Positions 37,600 to 52,654 are shown, counted from the stretch's first letter. The stretch is 64,000 nt of DNA from Microlunatus capsulatus (GCF_017876495.1 NZ_JAGIOB010000001.1:558001-622000); one strand, 5' to 3'. The notes: generated by a model not told the origin, from the sequence alone. Translations and numbers: made by a program.

Positions 37600-37814
37600 G
37601 CCCGGACGTGCTGGTGAGCACGGTGCTGCTGCCGCTGCTCGTCCTGCTGGAGGCCACGCCCTCACCGGTCGCGGTGCACCCGCCCCAGGACTCGGGCTTC
37701 GCCTACGCCACCGTGCTCGGCGGGTTCTTCGGCGTGGGCCTGCTCTCGCTCATCTACTTCCTGCTCAACCTCAAGCCGAAGCGGCGCGAGCCCTACACCG
37801 GCCCGAACGACTGA
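37596..37814 (+). CDS. Small two-TM protein
   Basis: 72 aa from GTG 37596 (VSPDVLVSTVLLPLLVLLEA). Two hydrophobic stretches (~5-18 and ATVLGGFFGVGLLSLIYFLL, ~38-57) and a basic, Pro-rich C-terminus (KPKRREPYTGPND). It overlaps the previous gene by GTGA. Unknown function; probably a membrane pair with its neighbour. Confidence 0.6.
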   Translation: MSPDVLVSTVLLPLLVLLEATPSPVAVHPPQDSGFAYATVLGGFFGVGLLSLIYFLLNLKPKRREPYTGPND

Positions 37815-37851
37815 GAGGCGCGCGGCGACCGGGCCGGCGCCGCCGAGGCGC

Positions 37852-38607
37852 TCAGCCCTTCGTCACCGCGGTGATCTTCGCCGGGTTGTTGGGCTTGCCC
37901 GTGCCGTCGCCGTAGCTGCCGTCCTGGCCCTCCCCCGCGATCCCCGCGACCACGTCGCGGGAGGCGCTGTCCATCGTGCCGAAGACGGTGTAGCTGGGCG
38001 GCAGGCCCGTCGAGTCCTCCCAGACGAGGAAGAACTGGGAGCCGTTGGTGTCCGGGCCGGCGTTGGCCATGGCCACCACGCCACGGGTGTAGGACTCCTC
38101 CCCGGTGAGCTCGTCGGCGAAGGAGTAGCCGGGGCCGCCCGAGCCGGTGCCCGTCGGGTCGCCGCACTGCAGGACGAACAGCCCCGAGTCGGCGAGCCGG
38201 TGGCAGGAGGTGCCGTCGAAGTAGCCCTGGTCGGCCAGCGAGGCGAAGGAGTTGACGGTACACGGGGTGGCGCTGCGGTCCATGGTGATGGTCACGTCGC
38301 CGCCGGTCTCCCCCGGCGCGTCGCCGTTCAGCTGCAGGGTGTACTTCACGGTCCCGGTGGTCTCGACGTCGCCGGTGGGCGGCGGGTTGACCGGCTTGGC
38401 CGCCTCGCCCTCGGCGGGGTACGCGCAGCCCGCCGGGTCGGCGTCGGCGGAGGGAGCGCTGCTGCCCGCGCCCGCGCTGGCGGACCCGTCCGCGGAGGGG
38501 GCGGGGGTCGAGGAGGGGGGTGCGCAGGCGGCGAGCCCGGTGAGGGCGAGCACGAGGCCGGTCAGGGCGAGGGCGCGGGGACGGCGGGGGAGGTCGGTTC
38601 CGGGCAC
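37852..38607 (-). CDS. Lipoprotein cyclophilin-type peptidyl-prolyl isomerase
   Basis: 251 aa from GTG 38607. Signal peptide with lipobox ([15 protein letters not shown]; the lipidated Cys is near 29), a Ser/Ala/Pro linker, then a cyclophilin fold: [60 protein letters not shown] and YTVFGTM. Accelerates proline isomerisation in exported proteins, at the outer face of the membrane. CAGAGT lies 6 nt upstream of the start. Divergent from the cobalamin adenosyltransferase. Confidence 0.88.
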   Translation of the reverse strand: MPGTDLPRRPRALALTGLVLALTGLAACAPPSSTPAPSADGSASAGAGSSAPSADADPAGCAYPAEGEAAKPVNPPPTGDVETTGTVKYTLQLNGDAPGETGGDVTITMDRSATPCTVNSFASLADQGYFDGTSCHRLADSGLFVLQCGDPTGTGSGGPGYSFADELTGEESYTRGVVAMANAGPDTNGSQFFLVWEDSTGLPPSYTVFGTMDSASRDVVAGIAGEGQDGSYGDGTGKPNNPAKITAVTKG

Positions 38608-38658
38608 CGGTCCACTCTGACACAGGCCCGCCCACCCGCCGGCCGCACCACGCGTGCG

Positions 38659-38664
38659 TAGGGT
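38659..38664 (+). promoter_or_regulatory. -10 box of the adenosyltransferase gene, leaderless type
   Basis: TAGGGT, spacer GTGCCC (6 nt), then ATG at 38671. This supports 38671 over the in-frame GTG at 38665. Confidence 0.5.
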
Positions 38665-38670
38665 GTGCCC

Positions 38671-39347
38671 ATGGTCCGCCTCACCCGCATCTACACCCGG
38701 ACGGGCGACGGCGGCAGCACCCGGCTCTCCGACATGTCGCTCGCGCCCAAGACCGACCCCCGGATCGAGGCCTACGGCACCGTCGACGAGGCCAACTCCT
38801 TCCTCGGCGTCGCGCTGTCCACCGGCGAGCTGCCCCCGGCGGTCGCCGAGCTGCTCGCCTCGCTGCAGAACGAGATGTTCGACCTCGGGGCCGACCTGTC
38901 GACCCCGGTGCGGCCCGACCCGGAGTGGGAGCCGCTGCGGATCACCCAGGACTACGTCGACCGGCTCGAGCGCTGGTGCGACGAGTTCTCCGGCCCGCTG
39001 CCCGCGCTGACGTCCTTCATCCTGCCGGGCGGCTCGATGGCCGCGGCCCAGCTGCACGTCGCCCGCACCGTCACGCGCCGGGCCGAGCGCAGCGCCTGGG
39101 CCGCCGTCGAGCTCTACGGCACCGAGCCGGTGGCCGAGCCGGACGTGCCGGGCGGGGTGAACCCGCTCGCCCTCACCTACCTCAACCGGCTCTCCGACCT
39201 GCTCTTCATCCTCATCCGGGTGGTCAACGGCCGCGACGGCGACATCCTCTGGGTGCCGGGCGGCGAGCGCCACCACCTCACCCGCGATGCCTTCGAGGGC
39301 GGCAGCCGCCGCCGACGGCCGACGACACCCCCGCAGGAGGACCAGGC

Positions 39348-39351
<4 letters not shown>
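38671..39351 (+). CDS. pduO: Cob(I)alamin adenosyltransferase, PduO type
   Basis: 226 aa. Transfers the adenosyl group of ATP to cob(I)alamin, making the cofactor for methylmalonyl-CoA mutase. The N-terminal ATP loop is [30 protein letters not shown], the helix [15 protein letters not shown] and [19 protein letters not shown] are the family core. It fits functionally with mce and meaB at 28.7-31.4 kb. The last ~20 residues are a basic/Pro tail. Its TGA overlaps the next ATG (ATGA). Confidence 0.92.
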
Positions 39352-40421
<1,070 letters not shown>

Positions 40422-40431
40422 CGCCGTCGCC

Positions 40432-41115
40432 GTGCCGGCCGAGGTCCTCGACCTGGGCCGTCCCCCGGCCCGGCGCCGGCGGTGGCCCGGACCGGTCGCG
40501 CTCGTCCTCGGCCTGGCCGCCCTCGCGGCCGGACTGGCGCTGCGGCCCGCACCGGTGCTGGACGCCGACCAGGTCCAGCAGGTGCTCGCCACCGGCCTCG
40601 GCCGCGCGCCCGTGGCCAACGTCGTCGAGGACGGCGACGACGACCGGCCCGCCGATCCCGGTCGCTACACCCCGGCCGGCTGCGGGATCCTGCTGAGCCC
40701 CGTCTTCGCCCCCGGCACCGCCGGCCCGCCGGACCGCTGGGTGCACGGCGTGTTCGACCGGGCCGACGACGACCGCCGGCACGCGCTGGTCAGCTATCTC
40801 TACGCCGACGCCGACGCGGCCCGGACCACGCTGGCCGAGCTCGACCGCGCCGCCGCGTCGTGCCCGGAGGTCGTCTACGCGACGGCAGGCGGCGAGCCGG
40901 CCCGCTACGCCGTCGAGGTGGCCGACGCCCCGCACGGACAGGTCTGGTTCGCGCTGCGGGGACCGGGGCGGCGGCAGAGCGTGCACGTGCGGCGCAGCGC
41001 GAACGCCGTCGTCCTGCAGATCGGCTACCCCGTGCTGAGCCCGCCGGCGCGGTCGGAGGCGGACCGGTTCGCGGCCGCCCTGGACCGCGCCGCCCGACGG
41101 GGCCCGGCGGGCTGA
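40432..41115 (+). CDS. TM-anchored extracytoplasmic protein of unknown function
   Basis: 227 aa from GTG 40432. A cytoplasmic basic N-terminus (PPARRRRWPGP), one TM helix (VALVLGLAALAAGLALRP) and a ~180-residue outer domain with a few Cys (PAGCGILLSPVF, AASCPEVVY). The layout and the C-terminal VWFALRGPGRRQSVHVRRSA resemble the domain outside PknH-like kinases, and the next gene has the same architecture. No named family can be assigned with confidence. It follows the isomerase gene by 10 bp. Confidence 0.7.
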   Translation: MPAEVLDLGRPPARRRRWPGPVALVLGLAALAAGLALRPAPVLDADQVQQVLATGLGRAPVANVVEDGDDDRPADPGRYTPAGCGILLSPVFAPGTAGPPDRWVHGVFDRADDDRRHALVSYLYADADAARTTLAELDRAAASCPEVVYATAGGEPARYAVEVADAPHGQVWFALRGPGRRQSVHVRRSANAVVLQIGYPVLSPPARSEADRFAAALDRAARRGPAG

Positions 41116-41124
41116 GCCCGCGGC

Positions 41125-41130
41125 TACGCT
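41125..41130 (+). promoter_or_regulatory. -10 box of the gene at 41137, leaderless type
   Basis: TACGCT, spacer GCGTCC (6 nt), then ATG. Its presence 9 bp after the previous stop suggests separate transcription from the similar upstream gene. Confidence 0.45.
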
Positions 41131-41136
41131 GCGTCC

Positions 41137-41898
41137 ATGACCACGTCCGAGGTCCGCGACGAGGCGGAACCGCAGGCTCCCGAGGTGCTGGAGGCCGCCC
41201 CCCGACCCGTCGACCGCCGGCTGGTCCGGACGCTGGTCGCCGTCGGGCTGGCCGCGGTGCTGGCCGTGGCCGGGCTGGCCGTCTGGCGCCAGCTGCAGCC
41301 GCCCCCGGACTTCACGCTGTCCCAGCTCCAGGGCGCCTACACCGGCATGGTGCGCTCCGACGGCACCAACGACGTCTCGACCCTCGACGCGAGCCGCTTC
41401 ACCGAGTCACCCCTGCGGATCAGCCCGGAGGCCTGCGCGCCGCTGTTCGCCTCGACGGTGTCCAACCAGTTCCCGCCGGGGGCGCTGGACGGCGTCTCGA
41501 CCTACTGGCTGGGCGGCTCGTCCTCCTCCATCTCGCTGTTCACCGTCCGCTACCCCGACGCCGACGCCGCCGAGGCCGCCTACCGGGCCGTCGACCAGGC
41601 CGCGGCCGGCTGCACGGGTGAGACGGTGAGGTTCTCCGGCGCCGAGGGGTCCGGACGGGTGGAGCCGGTGGCGGTGACGGCCCCGGAGGACGCGCCGGAG
41701 CAGCTCGCGTTCGCGCTGGAGCGCGGACCGGGCCAGGGCCGCTACGCCCTGCACGTCCTGCGGCTGAGCAACACGGTGACCTGGCAGTACCGCTACGACA
41801 CCGGCGGGGGCGCCTACGACCCGACGCCGGCCCAGCAGCTGATGGACGGGATGAGCGCCCAGCTGCTGTCGGTGCAGCGGGCGGCGGCCGCCGGCTGA
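41137..41898 (+). CDS. TM-anchored extracytoplasmic protein, likely paralogue of the preceding gene
   Basis: 253 aa. Acidic cytoplasmic start, TM helix (VAVGLAAVLAVAGLAVWRQL, ~34-53), then an outer domain with a Cys pair (PEACAPLFASTVSNQFPP ... AAAGCTGETVRFSG). Both this and the previous protein contain a YPDADAAEAAY/YADADAARTTL segment, an LDRAAASCP/VDQAAAGCT segment and an ending VLQIGYPV/VTWQYRYD, so they look like divergent duplicates. Resembles PknH-type sensor domains; ligand unknown. Confidence 0.7.
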   Translation: MTTSEVRDEAEPQAPEVLEAAPRPVDRRLVRTLVAVGLAAVLAVAGLAVWRQLQPPPDFTLSQLQGAYTGMVRSDGTNDVSTLDASRFTESPLRISPEACAPLFASTVSNQFPPGALDGVSTYWLGGSSSSISLFTVRYPDADAAEAAYRAVDQAAAGCTGETVRFSGAEGSGRVEPVAVTAPEDAPEQLAFALERGPGQGRYALHVLRLSNTVTWQYRYDTGGGAYDPTPAQQLMDGMSAQLLSVQRAAAAG

Positions 41899-41935
41899 GC
41901 TGCGGATGCGCGGGCCCGGGAGGCGCCGCGAACGG

Positions 41936-42391
41936 TCAGGGGAGCCGGCTGAGGCCGGGCGGGGCGGCCTCGAGCCAGCTGAGCAGCCCCGTCAGGGAGT
42001 CGGGGCTCAGCGCCAGGCTCCACTCGGCGTCGCCGGGGTCCCCCACCACCTCGAAGCTGACGATCCGCTGCTCGGCGTAGAGGGAGACCGCCTCGACGGG
42101 GTCCGGGTCGCGGGTCTCGAGGACCCGGACCTCACGCCGGGGGAAGGACTTGCGCGGGCGCCAGGAGTAGGAGAAGAAGCGGAACCACTCCAGCTGCCCG
42201 CCGTTGTAGCGGCCGACGCCCAGCACCCACCCCGCGCCGGGGGTGGTGGTGCTGAGCCGCAGGCTGCACTCGAACGTGCCGCCCTGACGGGCGAGGTAGC
42301 GACGGCGGACGGCCAGCAGGACCAGGGCCAGGGCCAGCAGGACGACCACGAGGCCGAGTGCCTCCGCGATCCCCCACCAGCCGTCCATCAT
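41936..42391 (-). CDS. DUF2550 membrane protein downstream of atpC
   Basis: 151 aa. One N-terminal TM helix (ALGLVVVLLALALVLLAVRR), then a cytoplasmic beta-rich domain (FECSLRLSTTTPGAGWVLGV, LEWFRFFSYSWRPRKSFPRR). Matches DUF2550, which is regularly found after atpC in actinobacteria. Function unknown. Last gene of the ATP synthase block, 45 bp after atpC. Confidence 0.8.
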   Translation of the reverse strand: MMDGWWGIAEALGLVVVLLALALVLLAVRRRYLARQGGTFECSLRLSTTTPGAGWVLGVGRYNGGQLEWFRFFSYSWRPRKSFPRREVRVLETRDPDPVEAVSLYAEQRIVSFEVVGDPGDAEWSLALSPDSLTGLLSWLEAAPPGLSRLP

Positions 42392-42436
42392 CGAACCCGT
42401 CGCACCTCACGCTCGTCCCGCAGTGTGGGTGCGACC

Positions 42437-42838
42437 CTACTGCGCTTTCTGCGCGGCACGAAGTTGAGCGCTGGCGCGGTCGAAGCGCCGGCGGTCGTCG
42501 TCGTCGTAGTCCCCGCTGTCGAGCACCTGCTGGGCCGCGTCGAGCTCGCGCTCGGCGTCCCGGACGCTCATCTCGGTGGCCAGCCGGGCGTACTCGCTGA
42601 GGATCGACACCCGGCCCTGCGACACGGAGATGAAGCCGCCCTCGACGGCGACGACCTCGCGCGTGCCGTCGTCGCAGAAGATGACGACGGCGCTGGGCTC
42701 CAGCACGGCCAGCAGCGGCGCGTGGCCCGGCAGGATGCCGATCTCGCCCTCCACCGTCTTGGCGATGATGTTGGAGGACGTGCCCGACCACACCACGCGG
42801 TCGGCGGCCACGACCTCCACCTGCATGGGGTCAGCCAC
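42437..42838 (-). CDS. atpC: F-type ATP synthase subunit epsilon
   Basis: 133 aa from GTG 42838. N-terminal beta-sandwich (VEVVAADRVVWSGTSSNIIA, EGEIGILPGHAPLLAVL) and a C-terminal two-helix hairpin (DAERELDAAQQVLDSGDYDD). Epsilon is in the central stalk and inhibits ATP hydrolysis. Follows atpD after 39 bp. Confidence 0.95.
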   Translation of the reverse strand: MADPMQVEVVAADRVVWSGTSSNIIAKTVEGEIGILPGHAPLLAVLEPSAVVIFCDDGTREVVAVEGGFISVSQGRVSILSEYARLATEMSVRDAERELDAAQQVLDSGDYDDDDRRRFDRASAQLRAAQKAQ

Positions 42839-42877
42839 GGCGACCGCCCCCCGTGCCCAGGACCTCGGAGCTCACGG

Positions 42878-45255
<2,378 letters not shown>

Positions 45256-45291
45256 CTACTCGCTCCGCTCGTGAGGGCTGGCCGGCACCGG

Positions 45292-46929
<1,638 letters not shown>

Positions 46930-46985
46930 CGCTGCTTCCTGCTCTCGTATCTCTGCTGTCGATGTCTGGGTGAAGTGGTGGGCCG

Positions 46986-47855
46986 TCAGCCGAACAGACG
47001 GCGGGCCTGCTCGAGCCGGCCGGCGACCGTGCCCTCGATGACCTCGTCGCCGAGCTCGACGCGGATGCCGCCGAGGACGTCGGTGTCGACGACCTCCTGG
47101 AGCAGCACCTCGCGGCCGACCTGACGGCTGAGCGAGGACTGCAGACGCGAGCGCTGGTCGGCGGTGAGCGGACGGGCCACCCGGACCGTGGCCAGCACCC
47201 GGTTCTTCTGGGCCGCGGCGAGCTCCACGAACCCCTCGATGGTGTGCGCGAAGGTGCGCTCCCGAGCCGCCACCGCACGCTGCGCCAGCACCGCCGTGGT
47301 GTCGCTCGCGCGACCCCGCAGGAGGTCCTGGACCAGGCTGCGCCGGCCCTCGAGGGTGACCGCCCGGTCGCTCAGCGCGTCGCGCACCGCAGGGGTGGAC
47401 TCGACGAGACGGGCGAACCGGAAGAGCTCGTCCTCGGTCTCGTCCAGGTTACCCGCGCGCTCGGCCACGACCAGCTGGGCGCGGACGCCCTGCCGCTCCA
47501 GGGCGTCGGCCAGGGCGCGACCGCCACCCCAGCGCAGGCCCACGGCCTCCTCCACGACGTGCACGCAGACCTTCCCGACCCGCCCGTCGAGGAGGGTGTG
47601 CACCAGACGGCGCCGTCCCTCCTCGGGGGTGCTCGGGTCGGTCAGCGCCCGGCGCAGGGTGACCGAGGAGTCGAGGGCGTCGACCACGGCGAAGAGCTCG
47701 CCGGGCAGCGCCGCCATCTCGGCCTCGCGCGGGGCCCCGGTGACCGTGGCGGCCAGGTTCGCCAGCAGTCCCTGGTCGCTGCTCGCCGTCCGGGCCTCGG
47801 CCTGGTCGAGGACCTCGTCCAGGGCCTGCACGCGAGCCTCGCCGCCGGCACTCAT
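46986..47855 (-). CDS. atpH: F-type ATP synthase subunit delta
   Basis: 289 aa. Peripheral-stalk subunit that ties F1 to subunit b. N-terminal helical domain ([20 protein letters not shown]) and C-terminal conserved block ([40 protein letters not shown]). Longer than the ~180 aa of E. coli delta but usual for actinobacteria; it is not the mycobacterial b-delta fusion. ATG overlaps atpF by 4 bp. Confidence 0.93.
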   Translation of the reverse strand: MSAGGEARVQALDEVLDQAEARTASSDQGLLANLAATVTGAPREAEMAALPGELFAVVDALDSSVTLRRALTDPSTPEEGRRRLVHTLLDGRVGKVCVHVVEEAVGLRWGGGRALADALERQGVRAQLVVAERAGNLDETEDELFRFARLVESTPAVRDALSDRAVTLEGRRSLVQDLLRGRASDTTAVLAQRAVAARERTFAHTIEGFVELAAAQKNRVLATVRVARPLTADQRSRLQSSLSRQVGREVLLQEVVDTDVLGGIRVELGDEVIEGTVAGRLEQARRLFG

Positions 47856-48397
47856 GCGGGGACCGTCGGCTGGTGGTCGTCGGCCTCGAGGTCGGCCAGG
47901 AAGCGGTCGACGGTGCGGCGGGCGCGCTCGTCGTCCTCGAGCGACTCGCCGACGATGCGGCCGGCCAGCGTCGTGGCCAGGCCGCCGACCTCGCTCCGGA
48001 GCTGCGCCAGGATCTGGCTGCGCTCGGCCTCGAGCTGGGCCTGCGCCGAGACCTTGATGCGGTTCGCCTCGGCCTGGGCCTGCTCGCGCATCTCGGCCAG
48101 GATCTGCGAGCCCTGGGTCTTGGCGTCCTCGCGGATGCGGCCGGCCTCGGCACGCGCCTCGGCGAGCTGCTCGTTGTACTGCGTGAGCGCGGCGGCCGCG
48201 GCCTCCTGCGCCTTCTCGGCCTTCTCGATCCCGCCCTGGATGGCCTCGTGGCGGGCCGCGAAGGTCGCCTCGAACTGCGGCACCACGTACTTGCTGATCA
48301 AGAACGTGAGCAGCAGGACGAAGACGACCGCCGCGATGATCTCCGCGATCGCCGGGAAGAGCGGGTTCTCGGTCGCGAGTGGGATGAGGGTGGTCAT
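47852..48397 (-). CDS. atpF: F-type ATP synthase subunit b
   Basis: 181 aa. One TM helix (IAEIIAAVVFVLLLTFLISK, ~17-36), then a long Ala/Glu coiled coil (EKAEKAQEAAAAALTQYNEQ and so on) that forms the stator stalk. ATG 48397, 13 bp after atpE; overlaps atpH by 4 bp. Confidence 0.94.
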   Translation of the reverse strand: MTTLIPLATENPLFPAIAEIIAAVVFVLLLTFLISKYVVPQFEATFAARHEAIQGGIEKAEKAQEAAAAALTQYNEQLAEARAEAGRIREDAKTQGSQILAEMREQAQAEANRIKVSAQAQLEAERSQILAQLRSEVGGLATTLAGRIVGESLEDDERARRTVDRFLADLEADDHQPTVPA

Positions 48398-48410
48398 CAG
48401 GACCTCGTGC

Positions 48411-49472
<1,062 letters not shown>

Positions 49473-49476
<4 letters not shown>

Positions 49477-49799
49477 ACTCGTCCCCTCGTCTTCGTCGTC
49501 GTTCGGTCAGGCCCCGCACCGGCGCCGGTGCCCGGCTCGGCGCTGAAGCGCTTGATCACCACGTAGATCCCCAGCGCGGCGCCCACCACGATCCCGAGCG
49601 GCAGCAGGAAACCCGTACCCAGGAAGTGGTCGCCCAACCAGCCCAGGAAGCCGTAGACGCCGATGCCGGCGATCAGGTACGAGAGCACCTGCAGGCCCTG
49701 GTTCATGCCCTGGGAGCCGGTCGACCCCGACGGCTGGTCGGGGGGCGGCGGCTGGTTCATGGCCGTGCTCACGCTAGCAGTCCTGGCCCGCTCCATCAC
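49473..49799 (-). CDS. AtpZ/AtpI family small membrane protein
   Basis: 108 aa. Pro/Gln-rich start (MNQPPPPDQPSGSTGSQGMN), then two TM helices (VLSYLIAGIGVYGFLGWLGD, FLLPLGIVVGAALGIYVVIK) and a basic tail. The pattern fits the AtpZ family, which helps c-ring assembly and ion uptake. GTG 49799 and ATG 49796 are both possible, each overlapping the upstream stop (TGATG/GTGA). The next coding sequence is atpB, overlapping by 4 bp. Confidence 0.82.
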
Positions 49800-50293
49800 T
49801 GACCGCCGTCCGCCGTCGCGGGCGGCACGTACTCGGTGTCGAACGCCGTGACCCGCAGCCGGGAGAACACCCAGACCTCGGCCACCAGCCAGCCGACGAC
49901 CACGCCGACGGTGGTCAGGAAGACCGCCACCGGGACGAGGGCGGGCAGGGCGTCGGCGTTGCGCTGGTAGACCAGCAGGGCCAGCCCCAGCAGCAGCACG
50001 CGGGTGGTGTAGCTGAAGAGGGCGACGCTGAGCAGCAGCCGCGCACCGGCGTCGGCGAACAGCACCATGACGTACTGGCCGACGGCGTAGAAGAGGAGCA
50101 CCAGCAGCGCCGCGACGGCCGCGGAGAGGACCCCGGACCCGCCGTAGCCGATCCCGAACCCGACCACGCAGAGCACCGCGGCGACCACGCCGCCGACGGC
50201 TCCGCCGGCCAGCAGCTTGAGGGCCCGCCGGACGTGCACGCTCGGGCCGGTCGCAGCGTCGGCTGCGGCGTCGGCTCTGCTGTCCACGGTCAT
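49796..50293 (-). CDS. ATP synthase protein I-like four-TM protein
   Basis: 165 aa. Polar start, then four TM helices (LLAGGAVGGVVAAVLCVVGF, LSAAVAALLVLLFYAVGQYV, LLSVALFSYTTRVLLLGLAL, LVPVAVFLTTVGVVVGWLVA). Its place immediately before atpZ-atpB fits AtpI, an assembly factor of the c-ring. ATG at 50293. First gene of the atp operon proper; a TAGTTT box lies 83 bp upstream. Confidence 0.78.
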   Translation of the reverse strand: MTVDSRADAAADAATGPSVHVRRALKLLAGGAVGGVVAAVLCVVGFGIGYGGSGVLSAAVAALLVLLFYAVGQYVMVLFADAGARLLLSVALFSYTTRVLLLGLALLVYQRNADALPALVPVAVFLTTVGVVVGWLVAEVWVFSRLRVTAFDTEYVPPATADGGQ

Positions 50294-50375
50294 CGGGGGC
50301 GCGTCCTTCTGTGATCGGTCGGGGAGGGCCAGGTCACCTGCCCGGCCGTGCCGAGCGGGACGTGAGTGCGGGTGA

Positions 50376-50381
50376 AAACTA
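50376..50381 (-). promoter_or_regulatory. Possible extended -10 of the atp operon
   Basis: On the minus strand GTGCTAGTTTTC gives a TGC-TAGTTT extended -10 in the 160-bp gap before the AtpI-like gene. The same GTGCTAG core occurs before rho. No clear -35. Confidence 0.4.
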
Positions 50382-50453
50382 GCACAGGCGACGCCTGGGA
50401 CCCGCTTCGAGACGACCCGGGTGAGCCGTCCTCAGGCACCCTTCAGCCGACCC

Positions 50454-51575
50454 TCAGGGCAGCTCTCCGCGGCGCACCGGGGCGCCCACCTTGACCGGCC
50501 GGCCGAGGGTCAGGACCAGCAGCACGACGGCCAGCACGACGCAGACGGCGACGACCGTCCACTGCGCGTCGCCGCGCACCAGGCCCAGCACGATGACCCC
50601 GAACGACACCAGGGCCGACCAGACGTACATCAGCAGGACGGCGCGGCGCTGGCTGTGCCCGCGCTGCAGCAGCCGGTGGTGCAGGTGCTGCTTGTCGGCC
50701 ACGAACCACCACTTCCCCGCGTAGGTCCGGCGGACGAAGGCCAGCACGAGGTCGAGGAAGGGCAGGGCGAGGATGGCCAGCGGCAGCACCAGCGGCAGCA
50801 CCGTGGGCACCAGCCCCTCCTGCAGCTGGGAGGTGTCGATCTGGCCGGTGAGGCTGATCGTCGACGTGGCCAGCAGCAGGCCGAGCAGCATCGCCCCCGA
50901 GTCGCCCATGAACATCCGCGCCGGGAAGAAGTTGTGCGGCAGGAACCCCAGGCAGGCGCCGGCGATGGCCACCGTGATGAGGCTGGACGTCGTCGCCCGC
51001 GTCAGGCCCTCGGTGACGGTCAGCAGGTAGGAGTAGGCGAAGAAGGCGAGCGCGCCGATGCCCACCACGCCGGTGGCCAGGCCGTCGAGGCCGTCGACGA
51101 AGTTGACCGCGTTGGAGCAGAGCACGATGAAGAAGACGGTGATGGCCACCGAGGCCGAGCTGTTGAGGGCGATGGTCTCCCCCGGCAGCGGGATCCAGAG
51201 CATCTTGACGCCCAGGGCCACGGCGATCCCCGCCGCGAGCACCTGACCGGCGAACTTCGTCAGCGCCGGCAGGTCGTAGATGTCGTCCAGCACCCCCACC
51301 AGGCAGATGACCAGGGCGGCGACGAGGACGCCGCGCGAGTCCTGCTGGACGGTCGGCTGGGCGCCGAGGAACGGCAGCTGCCAGGCCAGCACGGTGGCCG
51401 CCGCGACCCCCGCCAGCATCGCCACCCCGCCGAAGTAGGGCATCTCGATGGTGTGGACGTCGCGGTCGCGGACCTTGGCCAGCGCTCCCGTCCGCAGCGC
51501 CAGCCGCCGGCACAGCCCGCTGGTCAGGTAGGTGACGGCGGCCGCGACCAGCAGGACGAGGAGGTACTCGCGCAC
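50454..51575 (-). CDS. wecA: Undecaprenyl-phosphate N-acetylhexosamine-1-phosphate transferase (WecA/TagO-type)
   Basis: A 373-aa polytopic membrane enzyme with about 11 TM helices. Transfers GlcNAc-1-P (or similar) from UDP-sugar to decaprenyl/undecaprenyl phosphate, starting wall-polymer synthesis (arabinogalactan linker or teichoic acid). Cytoplasmic motifs are conserved: GVLDDIYDLPALTKF, SNAVNFVDGLDGLATG, FMGDSGAMLLG and HLHHRLLQRGHS. GTG start directly abuts the tsaC stop. Symbol given by family; the acceptor sugar is not certain. Confidence 0.88.
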   Translation of the reverse strand: MREYLLVLLVAAAVTYLTSGLCRRLALRTGALAKVRDRDVHTIEMPYFGGVAMLAGVAAATVLAWQLPFLGAQPTVQQDSRGVLVAALVICLVGVLDDIYDLPALTKFAGQVLAAGIAVALGVKMLWIPLPGETIALNSSASVAITVFFIVLCSNAVNFVDGLDGLATGVVGIGALAFFAYSYLLTVTEGLTRATTSSLITVAIAGACLGFLPHNFFPARMFMGDSGAMLLGLLLATSTISLTGQIDTSQLQEGLVPTVLPLVLPLAILALPFLDLVLAFVRRTYAGKWWFVADKQHLHHRLLQRGHSQRRAVLLMYVWSALVSFGVIVLGLVRGDAQWTVVAVCVVLAVVLLVLTLGRPVKVGAPVRRGELP

Positions 51576-52592
51576 TCAGCCGCCCGTGGCGGGGCGCTCG
51601 TCGGCCGGGGCGTCGGGGTCGAGGGCGTGGGCGCCGGCTCGTCCGTCCGGCTCGGCCGGGACGTCGTCCTCGGCGTGCGGCGCCGGGTCCGGCACGGGCT
51701 CCGGGTCGACCGGGTCGGCGACGCCGTCCGGTTCCGGCTCCGTGGTGGGCTCTGAGCCGGCGGCGGCGTCGACGGGCTCCGGCTCCGGCTCGGGCTCCGG
51801 CTCGGTGAGGTCCACGAGGTCGGGCAGGGTGGCCCGGAGCACCGCCACGTCGAGCGCGCCGCGGCGCAGGACCTCGCCGTGGTCGTGCTGGGTGAAGTCG
51901 ACGATGGTGGAGGGGGCCCCGCCGTAGGCGGAGAGCTCGCCGCCGTCGAGGTAGACGCTGACCCGGTCCCCCAGCTGGTCGACGGCGTCGTCGCAGGTGA
52001 GGGCGGCGGGCTTGCCGCTGAGGTTGGCGCTGCTCACGGCCATCGGGCCGGTGCGGCGCAGGATCTCCCGCGCCAACTCGTGGTCGGGGACCCGCAGCGC
52101 GATGGTGCCCTCGTTCTCGCCGAGGTCCATCCGGAGGCTGGGCTGGATCTTGAGGATGACGGTCAGGGCGCCCGGCCAGTGCGCGGCGACGAGGTCGCGC
52201 GCGGTGTCGGGCACGTCGGTCGCCAGCGCGCGGATGAGGCTCGGGTCGCCGATCAGCACCGGCGGCGGCATGTCGCGGCCGCGCATCTTCGCGTCCAGCA
52301 GCCGCTGGACGGCGTCGGCGCTGAAGGCGTCGGCCCCGATCCCGTAGACGGTGTCGGTGGGGAGCACGATGCACTCCCCCGCCTCGACGGCGGCCCGGGC
52401 GGCCTCGGTCGCCTCGTCCAGGCCGTCGACCCCCCCGGTGCAGTCGAACCGCTGGTAGGTGCCCTCGTCCGCGACCTCGTCGGAGCCGAACTCGTGCTCC
52501 TGCCCGTCCTCGGCGGCGAACGCCGCCGCGGCGTCGTCGGACGAGGAGGGCTCAGGGGTCTCCGGATCCCCGGGACGGTCGGCTTCGCTCAC
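51576..52592 (-). CDS. tsaC: L-threonylcarbamoyladenylate synthase (Sua5/YrdC)
   Basis: 338 aa. Makes threonylcarbamoyl-AMP for the t6A37 modification of tRNAs reading ANN codons. The YrdC core runs ~60-260: ECIVLPTDTVYGIGADAFSA, KMRGRDMPPPVLIG, HWPGALTVILK, ALRVPDHELAREI, GPMAVSSANLSG and PSTIVDF. Flanking it are a ~50-residue acidic N-extension and a ~75-residue C-tail rich in Glu-Pro (EPEPEPEPEP) and Asp, unlike the compact homologues. GTG start at 52592, with CAGACT 6 nt upstream. Between prmC and wecA, as in many actinobacteria. Confidence 0.9.
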   Translation of the reverse strand: MSEADRPGDPETPEPSSSDDAAAAFAAEDGQEHEFGSDEVADEGTYQRFDCTGGVDGLDEATEAARAAVEAGECIVLPTDTVYGIGADAFSADAVQRLLDAKMRGRDMPPPVLIGDPSLIRALATDVPDTARDLVAAHWPGALTVILKIQPSLRMDLGENEGTIALRVPDHELAREILRRTGPMAVSSANLSGKPAALTCDDAVDQLGDRVSVYLDGGELSAYGGAPSTIVDFTQHDHGEVLRRGALDVAVLRATLPDLVDLTEPEPEPEPEPVDAAAGSEPTTEPEPDGVADPVDPEPVPDPAPHAEDDVPAEPDGRAGAHALDPDAPADERPATGG

Positions 52593-52654
52593 CCCGTCAG
52601 TCTGCCAGAGACGGACACGCTCCCCGCCCCGATCGCACCGTGCCGGAGGGCTCC

